Shown here piece after piece: positions 1 through 11,924 of a stretch of 64,000 nt of DNA (positions are counted from its first letter, which is position 1; each line of letters begins with the position of its first letter). The stretch is from Calliopsis andreniformis (Eukaryota; Arthropoda; Insecta; Hymenoptera; Andrenidae), in contig NW_027480422.1 in the NCBI RefSeq assembly GCF_051401765.1, positions 12,728,001 through 12,792,000 of the forward strand, given 5' to 3'. The notes under the pieces were generated by a model. It was not told where the DNA came from, did not search any database, and was given only the letters and a program-made list of their open reading frames with translations. The position numbers were made by a program, and so were the translations under genes.

Positions 1-1294
1 GGTTGCAATTATTCGTATTATACGATGGAAAAACTGTTGTATTTATATTGTATTTTATGCTTCTGGAGTTGTTTTCTAAGGCCCTAACTATTCGACCTGG
101 TGGACCAACGCCCTAGAGTGAAGCCTAGGTTGCCCGGAACGTAGAACTGACCATAACTTTCACACTGGTTGCAATTATTCGTTTTATACCGTGGGAAAAC
201 TGTTGTATTTATAATGTATTTTATGCGTCTGGAGTTGTTTTCTAAGGCCCTAACTATTCGACCTGGTGGAGCAACGCCCTAGAGAGAAGCCTAGATTTCC
301 CGGAACGTAGAAATGACCATAACCTTCAGGCATGTTGCAATTGTTCCTGTTACAGGATGAAGGAACTGTTGTATTTTTCTTGTGTTTTATGCGTCTGGAG
401 TTGTTTTCTAAGGCCCTAACTATTCGACTTGGTGGAGCAACGCCCTAGATGAAGCCTAGGTTGCACGGAACGTAGAAATGCCCATTACTTTCACACTGCT
501 TGTAATTATTCCTGTTATATGATGGAATAACTGTTGTATTTATATTTTATTTTATGCTTCTGGCGTTGACATCTTAGGCCCTAGCTATTTGATCTGGTGG
601 TGCAACGCTCTAGGGTGAAGCCTAGGTTGCCCGGAACTTAGAAGTGACCATCACCTTCACTCTGGTTGCTATTATTCCTGTTATACGATGGAAAAATTGT
701 TGTATTTTTATTGTATTTTATGCTTCGGGCGTTGACTTCTAAGGCCGTAGCTATTCGATCTGGTATAGCAACGCCCTAGAGTTAAGTCTAGGATGCCCGG
801 AACGTAGAAATGGCCATTGCATTCACACTGGTTGCAATTATTCGTATTATACGATGGAAAAACTGTTGTATTTACATTGTATTTTATGCTTCTGGTGTAG
901 ACATCTTAGGCCCTAGCTATTCGATCTGGAGGAACAACGCCCTAGAGTGAAGCCTAGGTTGCCCGGGACGTAGAAATGACCATCACTTTCACACTGGTTG
1001 CAATTATTCCTGTTATACGATTGAAAGACTGTTGTACCTATTTTGTTTTTTATGCTTCTGGCGTTGACTTCTTAGGTCCTAACTATTGGATCTGGTGGAG
1101 CAACGCCCTCTGATGAAGCCCAGGTTGCCCGGAACGTAGAAATGACCATAAATTTCATATTGATTGCAATTATTCGTATTATACGATGGAAAATCTGTTG
1201 TATTTATATTGTATTTTAACCTTCTGGCGTTGACTTCTAAGGCCATAGCTATTCGATGTGGTGCAGCAACGCCCTGGAGTGAAGCCTAGGTTGC
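1..1294 (+). repeat. 11-monomer higher-order repeat, copy 1 (partial)
   Basis: The sequence from base 1 reappears from base 1826 with only isolated differences (for example AACCTTCAGG against TACCTTCAGG near 332/2157). The offset of 1,825 bp is 11 monomers. Similarity ends after GCCTAGGTTGC at about 1294/3119. The left end of the unit lies outside the window, so its full extent is unknown. Confidence 0.9.
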
Positions 1295-1825
1295 ACGGAA
1301 CGTAGAAATACCCATTACTTCCACACTGTTTGCAATTATTCCTGTTATACGATGGAAAAACTGTTGTATTTCTATTTTATTTTATGCTTCTGGCGTTGAC
1401 TTCTTAGGCCCTAACTATTTGACCTGGTGGAGCAACGCTCTAGAGAGAAGCCTTGATTGCCCGGAACGTAGAAGTGACCATTACCTTCTGGCTTGTTGCA
1501 ATTATTCCTGTTGTACGATGAAAAAGCCGCTGTATTTTTATTGTATTTTATGCGTCTGGAGTTGTATTCTAAGGCCGTAACTATTCGATGTGGTGGAGCA
1601 ATGCCCTAGTGTGAAGCCTAGGTTGCCCGGAACGTAGAAATGACCATACCTTTCACACTGGTTGCAATTATTCCTGTTATACAAGGGAATAACTGTTGTA
1701 TTTATATTGCAGTTTATGCTCCTGGCGTTGACTTCTTAGGCCCTAACTATTCGATCTTGTGGAGCAACGCCGTAGAGTGAAGCCTAGGGTGCCCGGAACG
1801 TAGAAATGGCCATTGCTTTCACACT

Positions 1826-3119
1826 GGTTGCAATTATTCGTATTATACGATGGAAAAACTGTTGTATTTATATTGTATTTTATGCTTCTGGAGTTGTTTT
1901 CTAAGGCCCTAACTATTCGACCTGGTGGACCAACGCCCTAGAGTGAAGCCTAGGTTGCCCGGAACGTAGAACTGACCATAACTTTCACACTGGTTGCAAT
2001 TATTCGTTTTATACCGTGGGAAAACTGTTGTATTTATAATGTATTTTATGCGTCTGGAGTTGTTTTCTAAGGCCCTAACTATTCGACCTGGTGGAGCAAC
2101 GCCCTAGAGAGAAGCCTAGATTTCCCGGAACGTAGAAATGACCATTACCTTCAGGCATGTTGCAATTGTTCCTGTTACAGGATGAAGGAACTGTTGTATT
2201 TTTCTTGTGTTTTATGCGTCTGGAGTTGTTTTCTAAGGCCCTAACTATTCGACTTGGTGGAGCAACGCCCTAGATGAAGCCTAGGTTGCACGGAACGTAG
2301 AAATGCCCATTACTTTCACACTGCTTGTAATTATTCCTGTTATATGATGGAATAACTGTTGTATTTATATTTTATTTTATGCTTCTGGCGTTGACATCTT
2401 AGGCCCTAGCTATTTGATCTGGTGGTGCAACGCTCTAGGGTGAAGCCTAGGTTGCCCGGAACTTAGAAGTGACCATCACCTTCACTCTGGTTGCTATTAT
2501 TCCTGTTATACGATGGAAAAATTGTTGTATTTTTATTGTATTTTATGCTTCGGGCGTTGACTTCTAAGGCCGTAGCTATTCGATCTGGTATAGCAACGCC
2601 CTAGAGTTAAGTCTAGGATGCCCGGAACGTAGAAATGGCCATTGCATTCACACTGGTTGCAATTATTCGTATTATACGATGGAAAAACTGTTGTATTTAC
2701 ATTGTATTTTATGCTTCTGGTGTAGACATCTTAGGCCCTAGCTATTCGATCTGGAGGAACAACGCCCTAGAGTGAAGCCTAGGTTGCCCGGGACGTAGAA
2801 ATGACCATCACTTTCACACTGGTTGCAATTATTCCTGTTATACGATTGAAAGACTGTTGTACCTATTTTGTTTTTTATGCTTCTGGCGTTGACTTCTTAG
2901 GTCCTAACTATTGGATCTGGTGGAGCAACGCCCTCTGATGAAGCCCAGGTTGCCCGGAACGTAGAAATGACCATAAATTTCATATTGATTGCAATTATTC
3001 GTATTATACGATGGAAAATCTGTTGTATTTATATTGTATTTTAACCTTCTGGCGTTGACTTCTAAGGCCATAGCTATTCGATGTGGTGCAGCAACGCCCT
3101 GGAGTGAAGCCTAGGTTGC
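1826..3119 (+). repeat. 11-monomer higher-order repeat, copy 2 (partial)
   Basis: Near-identical to 1-1294, seven to eight monomers in the same order. Just to its right the array changes to monomers starting TTGCCCTGATCGTAG. Part of this copy (about 2090-2467, with the CAGGCATGTTGCAA monomer followed by the CTGCTTGTAATT monomer) is seen a third time at about 3251-3628, 1,161 bp (7 monomers) further on. The same segment has therefore been amplified with two different step sizes. Confidence 0.88.
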
Positions 3120-6100
3120 CCTGATCGTAGAAATGACCATATCTTTCACACTGGTTGCAATTATTCCTGTTAATCGATGGAAAAACTGTTGTATCTCTAT
3201 TGTATTTTATGTTTCTGGCGTTGACTTCTTAGGCCGTAACTATTCGATCTGGTGGAGCAACGCCCTAGAGAGAAGCCTAGATTTCCCGGAACGTAGAAAT
3301 GACCATTACCTTCAGGCATGTTGCAATTGTTCCTGTTATAGGATGAAAGAACTGTTGTATTTTTCTTGTGTTTTATGCGTCTGGAGTTGTTTTCTAAGGC
3401 CCTAACTATTCGACCTGGTGGAGCAACGCCCTAGATGAAGCCTAGGTTGCACGGAACGTAGAAATGCCCATTACTTTCACACTGCTTGTAATTATTCCTG
3501 TTATATGATGGAATAACTGTTGTATTTATATTTTATTTTATGCTTCTGGCGTTGACATCTAAGGCCCTAGCTATTTGATCTGGTGGTGGAACGCTCTAGG
3601 GTGAAGCCTAGGTTGCCCGGAACTTAGAAATGCCCATTACTTTCACACTGGTTGTAATTATTCCTGTTACACGATGGAATAACTGTTGTATTTTTATTTT
3701 ATGTTGCGCTTCTGGCGTTGACTCCTAAGGCCGTAGCTATTCGATGTGGTGGAGCAACGCCCTTGGGTGAAGCCTAGGTTGCCCGGAACGTAGAAATGAC
3801 CATGTCTTTCACACTGGTTGCAATTATTCATTTTATACAATGGAAAAACTGTTGTATTTATATTGTTTTTTATAGTTATGGCGTTGACTTCTAAGGCCGT
3901 AGCTATTCGATGTGGTAGAGCAAAGCCCTAGAGTGAAGCCTAGGATGCCCGCAACGTAGAAATGACCATTACTTCCACACTGTTTGCAATTATTCCCGTT
4001 ATACGATGGAAAAACTGTTGTATTTCTATTGTATTTTATGCTTCTGGCGTTGACTTCTTAGGTCCTAGCTATTCGACCTGGTGGAGCACGCTCTAGAGAG
4101 AAGCCTAGATTGCCCGGAACGTAGAAGTGACCAGTACCTTCCGGCTTGTTGCAATTATTCCTGTTGTACGATGAAAAAGCCGCTGTATGTTTATTGTATT
4201 TTATGCGTCTGGAGTTGCATTCTAAGGACCTAACTATTCGATGTGGTAGAGCAACGCCCTAGAGCGAAACCTAGGTTGACCGGAACGTAGAAATGACCAT
4301 TACTTTCACACTGGTTGCAATTATTCCTGTTATACGATGGACAAACTGTTGGATTTTTATTGTACGTTATGCTTCTGGCGTTGACTTCTTAGGCCCTAAC
4401 TATTGGATCTGGTGGAGCAACGCCTCCAGTGAAGCCTAGGTTGCCCGGAAAGTAGAAATGACCATAACCTTCATACTGATTGCAATTATTCGTTTTATAC
4501 GATGGAAAAACTGTTGTACTTATATTGTATGTTATGCCTCTGGCGTTGACTTCTAAGGCCGTAGCTATTCGATGTGGTGGAGCAACGCCATAGCGTGGAG
4601 CCTAGGTTGCCCGGAACGTAGAAATAACCATTACTTCCACACTGTTTGCAATTATTTATTTTATACAATGGAAAAACTGTTGTATTTATATTGTATTTTA
4701 TAGATATGGCGTTGACTTCTAAGGCCGTAGCTATTCGATGTGGTGGAGCAATGCCCTAGTGTGAAGCCTAGGTTGCCTGGAACGTAGAAATGACCATACC
4801 TTTCACACTGGTTGCAATTATTCCTGTTATACAAGGGAACAACTGTTGTATTTATATTGCAGTTTATGCTTCTGGCGTTGACTTCTTCGGCCCTAACTAT
4901 TCGATCTGGTGGAACAACGCCCTAGAGTGAAGCCTATGTTTCCCGGAACGTAGAAATGGCCATTGCTTTCACACTGGTTGCAATTATTCGTACTATTCGA
5001 TGGAAAAACTGTAGTATTTATATTGTATTTAATGCTTCTGGCGTTGACTTCTAAGGCCATAGCTATTGGATGTGGTCGAGCAACGCCCTAGAGTGAAGCC
5101 TAGGTTGCCCGTATTGTAGAATTGACCATATCTTTCATTCTGGTTGCAATTATTCCTGTTTTACGATGGAAAAACTGTTGTATTTCTATTTTATTTTATG
5201 CTTCTGGCGTTGACTTCTTAGGCCCTAACTATTCGACCTGGTGGAGCAACGCCCTAGAGAGAAGCCTAGATTTCCCGGAACGTAGAAATGACCATTACCG
5301 TCAGGCATGTTGCAATTGTTCCTGTTATACGATGAAAGAGCTGTTGTATTTTTCTTGTGTTTTATGCGGCTGGAATTGTTTTCTAAGGCCCTGACTATTC
5401 GACCTGGTGGAGCAACGCCCTAGAGTGAAGCCTAGGTTGCACGGAACGTAGAAATGACCATTACGTTCAGGCATGTTGCAACTGTTCCTGTTATACGATG
5501 AAAGAACTGTTGTATTTTTATTGTGTTTTATGCGTCTGGAGTTGTTTTCTCAGGCCCTAACTATTCGACCTGGTGGACCAACGCCCTAGAGTGAAGCCTA
5601 GGTTGCCCGGAACGTAGAAATGCCAATTACTTTCACACTGGTTGTAATTATTCCTGTTATACGATGGAATAACTGTTGTATTTTTATTTTATTTTGTGTT
5701 TCTGGCGTTGACTTCTAAGGCCGTAGCTATTCGATGTGGTGGAGCAACGCCCTAGAGTGAAGCCTAGGTTGCCCGGAACGTAGAAATGACCGTTACTTTC
5801 ACACTGGTTGCAATTATTCCTGTTATACGATGGACAAACTGTTGGATTTTTATTGTACGTTATGCTTCCGGCGTTGACTTCTTAGGCCCTAACTATTGGA
5901 TCTGGTGGAGCAACGCCTAGAGTGAAGCCTAGGTTGCCCTGATCGTAGAAATGACCATATCCTTCACACTGGTTGCAATTATCCCTGTTATACGATGGAA
6001 AAACTGTTGTATCTCTATTGCATTTTATGCTTCTGGCGTTGACTTCATAGGCCCTAACCATTCGATCTGGTGGAGCAACGCCCTAGAGAGGAGCCTAGAT

Positions 6101-6597
6101 TGCCCGGAACGTAGAAATGACCATTACGTTCAGGCATGTTGCAACTGTTCCTGTTATACGATGAAAGAACTGTTGTATTTTTATTGTGTTTTATGCGTCT
6201 GGAGTTGTTTTCTCAGGCCCTAACTATTCGACCTGGTGGACCAACGCCCTAGAGTGAAGCCTAGGTTGCCCGGAACGTAGAAATGACCTGTACTTTTACA
6301 CTGGTTGCAACTATTCCTTTTATACGATGAAAAAACTGTTGTACTTATGTTGTATTTTATGCTTGTGGCGTCGAATTCTAAGTCCCTAACTATTCGATCT
6401 GGTGGAGCAACGGCCTAGAGTGAAGCCTAGGTTGCCCGGAACGTAGAAATGACCGTTACTTTCACACTGTTTGCAATTATTCGTTTTATACAATGGAAAA
6501 ACTGTTCTATTTATTTTGTATTTTATTATTCGGGCGTTGACGTCTAAGGCCCTAACTATTCGATCTGGTGAAGCAACGCTCTAGAGTGAAGCCTAGG

Positions 6598-7330
6598 TTA
6601 CCCGGAACATAGAAATGACTAGTGCTTTCACACTGGTTGCAGCTTTCCAGTTATACGATGGAAAAACTGTTGCATTTTTATTGTATTTTATGCTTCAGGC
6701 GTTGTACTCAAAGTCCCTAACTAATCGATCTGGTGGAGCAACGCCCTGGAGTTAAGCCTAGGTTGCCCGGAAGGTAGAAATGACCATAACTTTCACACTG
6801 TTTGCAATCATTCATATTATACGATGGAAAAGCTGTTGTATTTATATTGGATTTTATGCTTCTGGCGTTGACTTCATAGGCCCTAGCTATTCGATCTGGT
6901 GGAGCAACGCCCTGGAGTTAACCCTAGGTTGCCCGGAACGTAGAAATGACCATAACTTTCACACTGGTTGCAATTATTCGTTTTATACAATGGAAAAACT
7001 ATTCTATTTATTTTGTATTTTATGCTTCGGGCGTTGACATCTAAGGCCCTAACTATTCGATCTGGTGCAGCGACGCTCTAGAATGAAGCCTAGGTTGCAC
7101 GGAACTTAGAATTGACCAGTACCTTCACACTGCTTGCAATTATACATTTTATACGATGGAAAAACTGTGGTACTTATGTTGTATTTTATTCTTCTGGCGT
7201 TGAATTCTAAGTCCATAGCTATTCGATCTGGTGGAGTTACGCCCTAGAGTGAAGCCTAGGTTACCCGGAACATAGAAATGACTAGTGCTTTCACACTGGT
7301 TGCAGCTTTCCAGTTATACGATGGAAAAGC
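6598..7330 (+). repeat. Segment of ~4.4 monomers, copy 1 of a 2,816 bp-spaced duplication
   Basis: Almost identical to 9414-10146, with an offset of 2,816 bp or 17 monomers. It starts at the GACTAGTGCTTTCAC monomer and runs through the TATTGGATTTTATGC and AAACTATTCTATTT monomers. It ends after a second GACTAGTGC monomer. The spacing matches the 17-monomer step of the higher-order repeat at 21.6-30.4 kb, although the content is only partly shared. Confidence 0.88.
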
Positions 7331-7354
7331 TGTTGCATTTTTATTGTATTTTAT

Positions 7355-7998
7355 GCCTCTGGTGTTGACTTCTAAGTCCCTAGCTATTCGATCTGGTAGA
7401 GCAACGCCCTGGAGTTAAGCCTAGGTTGCCCAGAACGCAGAAATGACCATTACCTTCACACTGTTTGCGATTATTCATTTTATACGATGGTAAAACTGTT
7501 GTACTTATGTTGTATTTTATTCTTCTGGCGTTGAATTCTAAGTCCCTAGCAATTCGATCTGGTGGAGCAACGCTCTAGAGTGAATCCTAGGTTCCCCGGA
7601 ACATAGAAATGACCAGTACTTTCACACTGGTTACAGCTTTCCTGTTATACGATGGAAAAACTGTTGCATTTTTATTGTATTTTATGCTTCTGGCGTTGTA
7701 TTCAAAGTCCCTAAGAATTCGATCTGGTGGAACAACGGCCTCGAGTTAAGGCTAGGTTGTCCGGAAAGTAGAAATGACCATAACTTTCACACTGTTTGCA
7801 ATCATTCATTTTATGCGATGGAAAAGCTGGTGTATTTATATGGATTGTATGCTTCTGGAGTTGACTTCTAAGGCCGCAGCTATTCGATGTGATGGAGCAA
7901 CGCCCAAGAGTGAAGCGTAGCTTGCCCGGAACGTAGAAATGACCATTACTTTCACACTGGTTGCAACTATTCCTTTTATACGAAGGAAAAGCTGTTGT
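7355..7998 (+). repeat. ~645 bp segment shared with 19291-19934, copy 1
   Basis: Rare markers identify this block: GCCTCTGGTGTTGACTTC, CCCAGAACGCAGAAATG, CCTAAGAATTCGATC, GGCTAGGTTGTCCGG and CGAAGGAAAAGC. All recur in the same order 11,936 bp (72 monomers) downstream. After the CGAAGGAAAAGCTGTTGTA segment the two copies go on with different monomer types. Confidence 0.85.
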
Positions 7999-8394
7999 AT
8001 TTTTATTGTATTTTATGCTTCTGGCGTTGACTTCTAAGTCCCTAGCTATTCGATCTGGTGGAGCAACGCCCTTAAGCGAAGCCTAGGTTGCCCGGAACGT
8101 AGAAATGACCTGTACTTTCACACTGGTTGCAATTATTCCTGTTATACGATGGAAAAACTGTTGTACTTATGTTGTATTTTAGGCTTCTGGCGTTGAATTC
8201 TAAGTTCCTAACTATTCGATCTGGTGGAGCTACGCCCTAGAGTGAAGCCTAGGTTACCCGGAACATAGAAATGACCAGTACTTTCACACTGGTTGCAGCT
8301 TTCCTGTTATACGATGGAAAAACTGTTTCATTTTTGTTGTATTTTGTGCTTCTGGCGTCGTATTCAAAGTCCCTATCTATTCGATCTGGTGGAG

Positions 8395-8962
8395 CAACGC
8401 CCTGGAGTTAAGCCTAGGTTGCCCGGAACTTAGAAATGACCATAACTTTCACACTGGTTGCAATCATTCACTTTATACGATGGAAAAGCTGTTGTATTTA
8501 TATTGTATTTCATGCTTCTGGAGTTGACTTCTAAGGCCGTAGCTATTCGATGTGGTGGAGCAACGCCCAAGAGTGAAACCTAGGTTGCCCGGAACGTAGA
8601 AATGACCATTACCTTCACACTGTTTGCGATTATTCATTTTATACGATGGTAAAACTGTTGTCCTTATGTTGTATTTTATTCTTCTGGCGTTGAATTCTAA
8701 GTCCCTAGCTATTCGATCTGGTGGAGCAACACCCTAGGGTGAAGCCTAGGTTACCCGGAGCGTAGAAATGACCTGTACTTTCACACTGGTTGCAATTACT
8801 CCTGTTATACTATAGAAAAACTGTTGCATTTTTATAGTATTTTATGCTTCTGGCGTTAAATTCTAAGTCCCTAACTATGCGATCTGGTGGAGCAACGCCC
8901 TACAGTTAAGCCCAGTTGCCCGGAACCTAGGAATGACCTTTACTTTCACACTGGTTGCAATT
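8395..8962 (+). repeat. ~570 bp segment shared with 20663-21230, copy 1
   Basis: Markers are TATTTCATGCTTCTGGAG, GTTGTCCTTATG, ACCCGGAGCGTAG, TTATACTATAGAAAAAC and CCTACAGTTAAGCCCAG. They recur 12,268 bp (74 monomers) downstream. Because 7355-7998 uses a 72-monomer offset, two monomers were gained or lost between the two blocks in one of the regions. Confidence 0.85.
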
Positions 8963-9413
8963 ATTCGTTTTATACAGTGGGAAAACTGTTCTATTTATTT
9001 TGTATTTTATGCTTCGGGCGTTTTCATCTAAGGCCCTAACTACTCGATCTGGTGCAGCAACGCTATAAAGTGAAGCCTAGGTTGCCCTGAACGTAGAAAT
9101 GACCATTACCTTCACACTGCTTGCAATTATACATTCTATACAATGGGAAACCTGTGGTACTTATGTTGTATTTTATTCTTCTGGCGTTGAATTCTAAGTC
9201 CATAGCTATTCGATCTGGTGAAGCAACGCTCTAGAGTGAAGCATAGGTTGCCCGGAACGTAGAAATGACCATTACCTTCACACTGCTTGCTGTTATACAT
9301 TTTATACGATGGAAAAACTGTTGTACATATGGTGTATTATATTCTTCTGGCGCTGAATTCTATGTCCCTAGCTATTCGATCTTTTGGACCTATGCCCTAG
9401 AGTGAAGCCTAGG

Positions 9414-10146
9414 TTACCCGGAACATAGAAATGACTAGTGCTTTCACACTGGTTGCAGCTTTCCAGTTATACGATGGAAAAACTGTTGCATTTTTATTGT
9501 ATTTTATGCTTCAGGCGTTGTACTCAAAGTCCCTAACTAATCGATCTGGTGGAGCAACGCCCTGGAGTTAAGCCTAGGTTGCCCGGAAGGTAGAAATGAC
9601 CATAACTTTCACACTGTTTGCAATCATTCATATGATACGATGGAAAAGCTGTTGTATTTATATTGGATTTTATGCTTCTGGCGTTGACTTCATAGGCCCT
9701 AGCTATTCGATCTGGTGGAGCAACGCCCTGGAGTTAACCCTAGGTTGCCCGGAACGTAGAAATGACCATAACTTTCACACTGGTTGCAATTATTCGTTTT
9801 ATACAATGGAAAAACTATTCTATTTATTTTGTATTTTATGCTTCGGGCGTTGACATCTAAGGCCCTAACTATTCGATCTGGTGCAGCGACGCTCTAGAAT
9901 GAAGCCTAGGTTGCACGGAACTTAGAATTGACCAGTACCTTCACACTGCTTGCAATTATACATTTTATACGATGGAAAAACTGTGGTACTTATGTTGTAT
10001 TTTATTCTTCTGGCGTTGAATTCTAAGTCCATAGCTATTCGATCTGGTGGAGTTACGCCCTAGAGTGAAGCCTAGGTTACCCGGAACATAGAAATGACTA
10101 GTGCTTTCACACTGGTTGCAGCTTTCCAGTTATACGATGGAAAAAC
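9414..10146 (+). repeat. Segment of ~4.4 monomers, copy 2 (17-monomer spacing)
   Basis: Matches 6598-7330. The block is also locally repeated: the GACTAGTGCTTTCAC monomer and the GCCCGGAAGGTAG monomer after it recur 663 bp (4 monomers) later, at about 10079-10339. A 4-monomer step is thus nested at the end of a 17-monomer step. The nested copy becomes a different type (GGAGTTGACCTC) after about 10339. Confidence 0.85.
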
Positions 10147-10462
10147 TGTTGCATTTTTATTGTATTTTATGCTTCAGGCGTTGTACTCAAAGTCCCTAAC
10201 TAATCGATCTGGTGGAGCAACGCCCTGGAGTTAAGCCTAGGTTGCCCGGAAGGTAGAAATGACCATAACTTTCACACTGTTTGCAATCATTCATATTATA
10301 CGATGGAAAAGCTGTTGTATTTATATTGTGTTTTATGCTTCTGGAGTTGACCTCTAAGGCCGTAGCTATTCGGCGTGGTGGAGCAACGCCCAAGAGTGAA
10401 ACCTAGGTTGCCGGGAACGCGGAAATGACCATTACTTTCACACTGTTTGCAATTATTCATAT

Positions 10463-11326
10463 TATACAGTGGAAAAACTGTTCTATTTATTTTGTATTTT
10501 ATGCTTCGGGCGTTTTCATCTAAGGCCCTAACTACTCGATCTGGTGCAGCAACGCTATAAAGTGAAGCCTAGGTTGCCCGGAACGTAGAAATGACCATTA
10601 CCTTCACACTGCTTGCAATTATACATTCTATACAATGGAAAAACTGTGGTACTTATGTTGTATTTTATTCTTCTGGCGTTGAATTCTAAGTCCATAGCTA
10701 TTCGATCTGGTGGAGCTACGCCCTAGAGTGAAGCCTAGGTTACCCGGTACATAGAAATGACCAGTACTTTCACACTGGTTGCAGGTTTCCTGTTATACGA
10801 TGGAAAAACTGTTGCATTTTTATTGTATTTTATGCTTCTGGCGTCGTATTCAAAGTCCCTATCTATTCGATCTGGTGGAGCAACGCCCTGGAGTTAAGCC
10901 TAGATTGCCCGGAACGTAGAAATGACCATAACTTTCACACTGTTTGCAATCATTCATATTATACGATGGAAAAGCTGTTGTATTTATATTGTATTTTATG
11001 CTTCTGGAGTTGACTTCTAAGGCCGTAGCTATTCGGTGTGGTGGAGCAACGCACAAGAGTGAAACCTAGGTTCGCGGGAACGCAGAAATGACCATTACTT
11101 TCACACTGTTTGCAATTATTCATATTATACAGTGGAAAAACTGTTGTATTTATATTGTATTTTATGCTTCTGGCATTGACTTCTAAGGCCCTAACTATTC
11201 GATGTGGTGGAGGAACGCCCTAGAGTGAAGCCTAGGTTGCCCGGAACGTAGAAATGACCATAGCCTTCACACTGGTTGCAATTATTCCTGTTATACAAGG
11301 GAAAAACTGTTGTATTTATATTGTAT
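10463..11326 (+). repeat. F-A-B-C-D-E monomer cassette, copy 1
   Basis: An ordered run of distinct monomer types that recurs at 12452-13315 (offset 1,989 bp, 12 monomers), 16764-17586, and in part at 18047-18640 and 32012-32790. The first monomer here is a D/F hybrid: its left half has ATTCATATTATACAGTGG and its right half TTCGGGCGTTTTCATC. Confidence 0.85.
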
Positions 11327-11403
11327 ATTATGCTTCTGGCGTTGACTTCTTAGGCCCTAGCTATTCGATCTGGTGGAGCAACGCCCTAGAGTGAAGCCTA
11401 GGT
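11238..11403 (+). repeat. Representative 166 bp satellite monomer
   Basis: A single monomer used here as a coordinate standard. Position 1 is the T of TGCCCGG and position 166 the last T of GCCTAGGT. The ends (1-20 and 115-166) are GC-richer. The centre (about 72-95) is T-rich and holds TTGTATTT twice, 11 bp apart. Three CTAG tetranucleotides fall at about 120, 149 and 161. This copy carries the CAAGGG variant of the usual CGATGG at 59-64. Sibling monomers differ mostly by point substitutions and 1-2 bp indels, so length stays within 164-167 bp. Confidence 0.9.
11338..11385 (+). other. Potential stem-loop inside the monomer (positions 101-148)
   Basis: GGCGTTG at 11338-11344 is the exact reverse complement of CAACGCC at 11379-11385. 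After one unpaired A, CTTC at 11346-11349 can pair with GGAG at 11375-11378 using one G-U pair. This gives an 11-pair stem with a 1-nt bulge and a loop of about 25 nt. Both arms are present in many group I monomers. Several group II variants (GGAGTTG, or GTCGTATT with CAACGCC) break one pair, so the structure is not universal. It could act in a satellite transcript or as a protein-binding dyad, or it could be coincidence. Confidence 0.45.
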
Positions 11404-11451
11404 TGCCCGGAACGTAGAAATGACCATTACCTTCACACTGTTTGCGATTAT

Positions 11452-11924
11452 TCGTTTTATACACTGGAAAAACTGTTCTATTGGTTTTGTATTTTATGCT
11501 TCGGGCGTTGAATTCTAAGTCTAGAGCTATTCGATCTTGTGGAGCAGCGCCCTAGAGTGATGCCTAGGTTATCCGGAACATAGAAATGACCAGTACTTTC
11601 ACACTGGTTGTAGCTTTCCTGTTATGCGATGGTAAAACTGTTGCATTTTTACTGTATTTTGTGCTTCTGGCGTTGTATTCAAAGTCCCTAACTATTCGAT
11701 CTGGTGGAGCAACGCCCTGGAGTTAAGCCTAGGTTGCCCGGAACGTAGAAATGACCATAACTTTCACACTGTTTGCAATCATTCACTTTATACGATGGAA
11801 AAGCTGTTGTATTTATATTGTATTTTATGCTTCTGGAGTTGACTTCTAAGGCCGTAGCTATTCGATGTGGTGGAGCAACGCCCAAGAGTGAAACCTAGGT
11901 TGCCCGGAACGTAGAAATGACCAT
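11452..11924 (+). repeat. ~470 bp block shared with 20.4 kb and 24.6 kb, copy 1
   Basis: Markers are TCTTGTGGAGCAGCGCC, GTGATGCCTAGGTTATCC, GTTGTAGCTTTCCTGTTATG and TGCATTTTTACTGTATTT. They recur at 20405-20877 (offset 8,953 bp, 54 monomers) and at about 24604-25020 (a further 4,142 bp, 25 monomers). Confidence 0.82.

Larger units (their letters stand above)
1..6284 (+). repeat. Left domain of group I monomers
   Basis: About 38 monomers, mostly of the type GTTGACTTCTTAGGCCC with ATTATTCCTGTTATACG or ATTATTCGTATTATACG. A local subfamily with CAGGCATGTTGCAA and GTCTGGAGTTGTTTTC recurs at about 327, 2150, 3311, 5301, 5467 and 6130. A CAAGGGAA(T/C)AACTG plus TATTGCAGTTTATGC variant at about 1683 and 4833 is also present at 47450, which links this domain to the right-hand domain. 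Beyond the 11-monomer duplication (listed separately) the order of types is irregular. Confidence 0.8.

Noticed and set aside
4990..5012. CENP-B box-like motif (TATTCGATGGAAAAACTG, usually TATACGATGGAAAAACTG)
   Set aside because: The TTCG and GATGGAA part resembles the mammalian CENP-B box, and two monomers (about 4996 and 47772) have TTCG. The required CGGG at the 3' side is absent in every monomer I read. Without binding data this is only a partial resemblance.
11360..11375. tRNA-type B-box-like TATTCGATCTGG with an upstream TGGCGTTGAC
   Set aside because: TTCGATC matches part of a B box, but the flanking GG and CC are missing. The A-box match is poor and the spacing (about 25 bp) is short. 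There is no cloverleaf, so a tRNA-derived origin is not supported.
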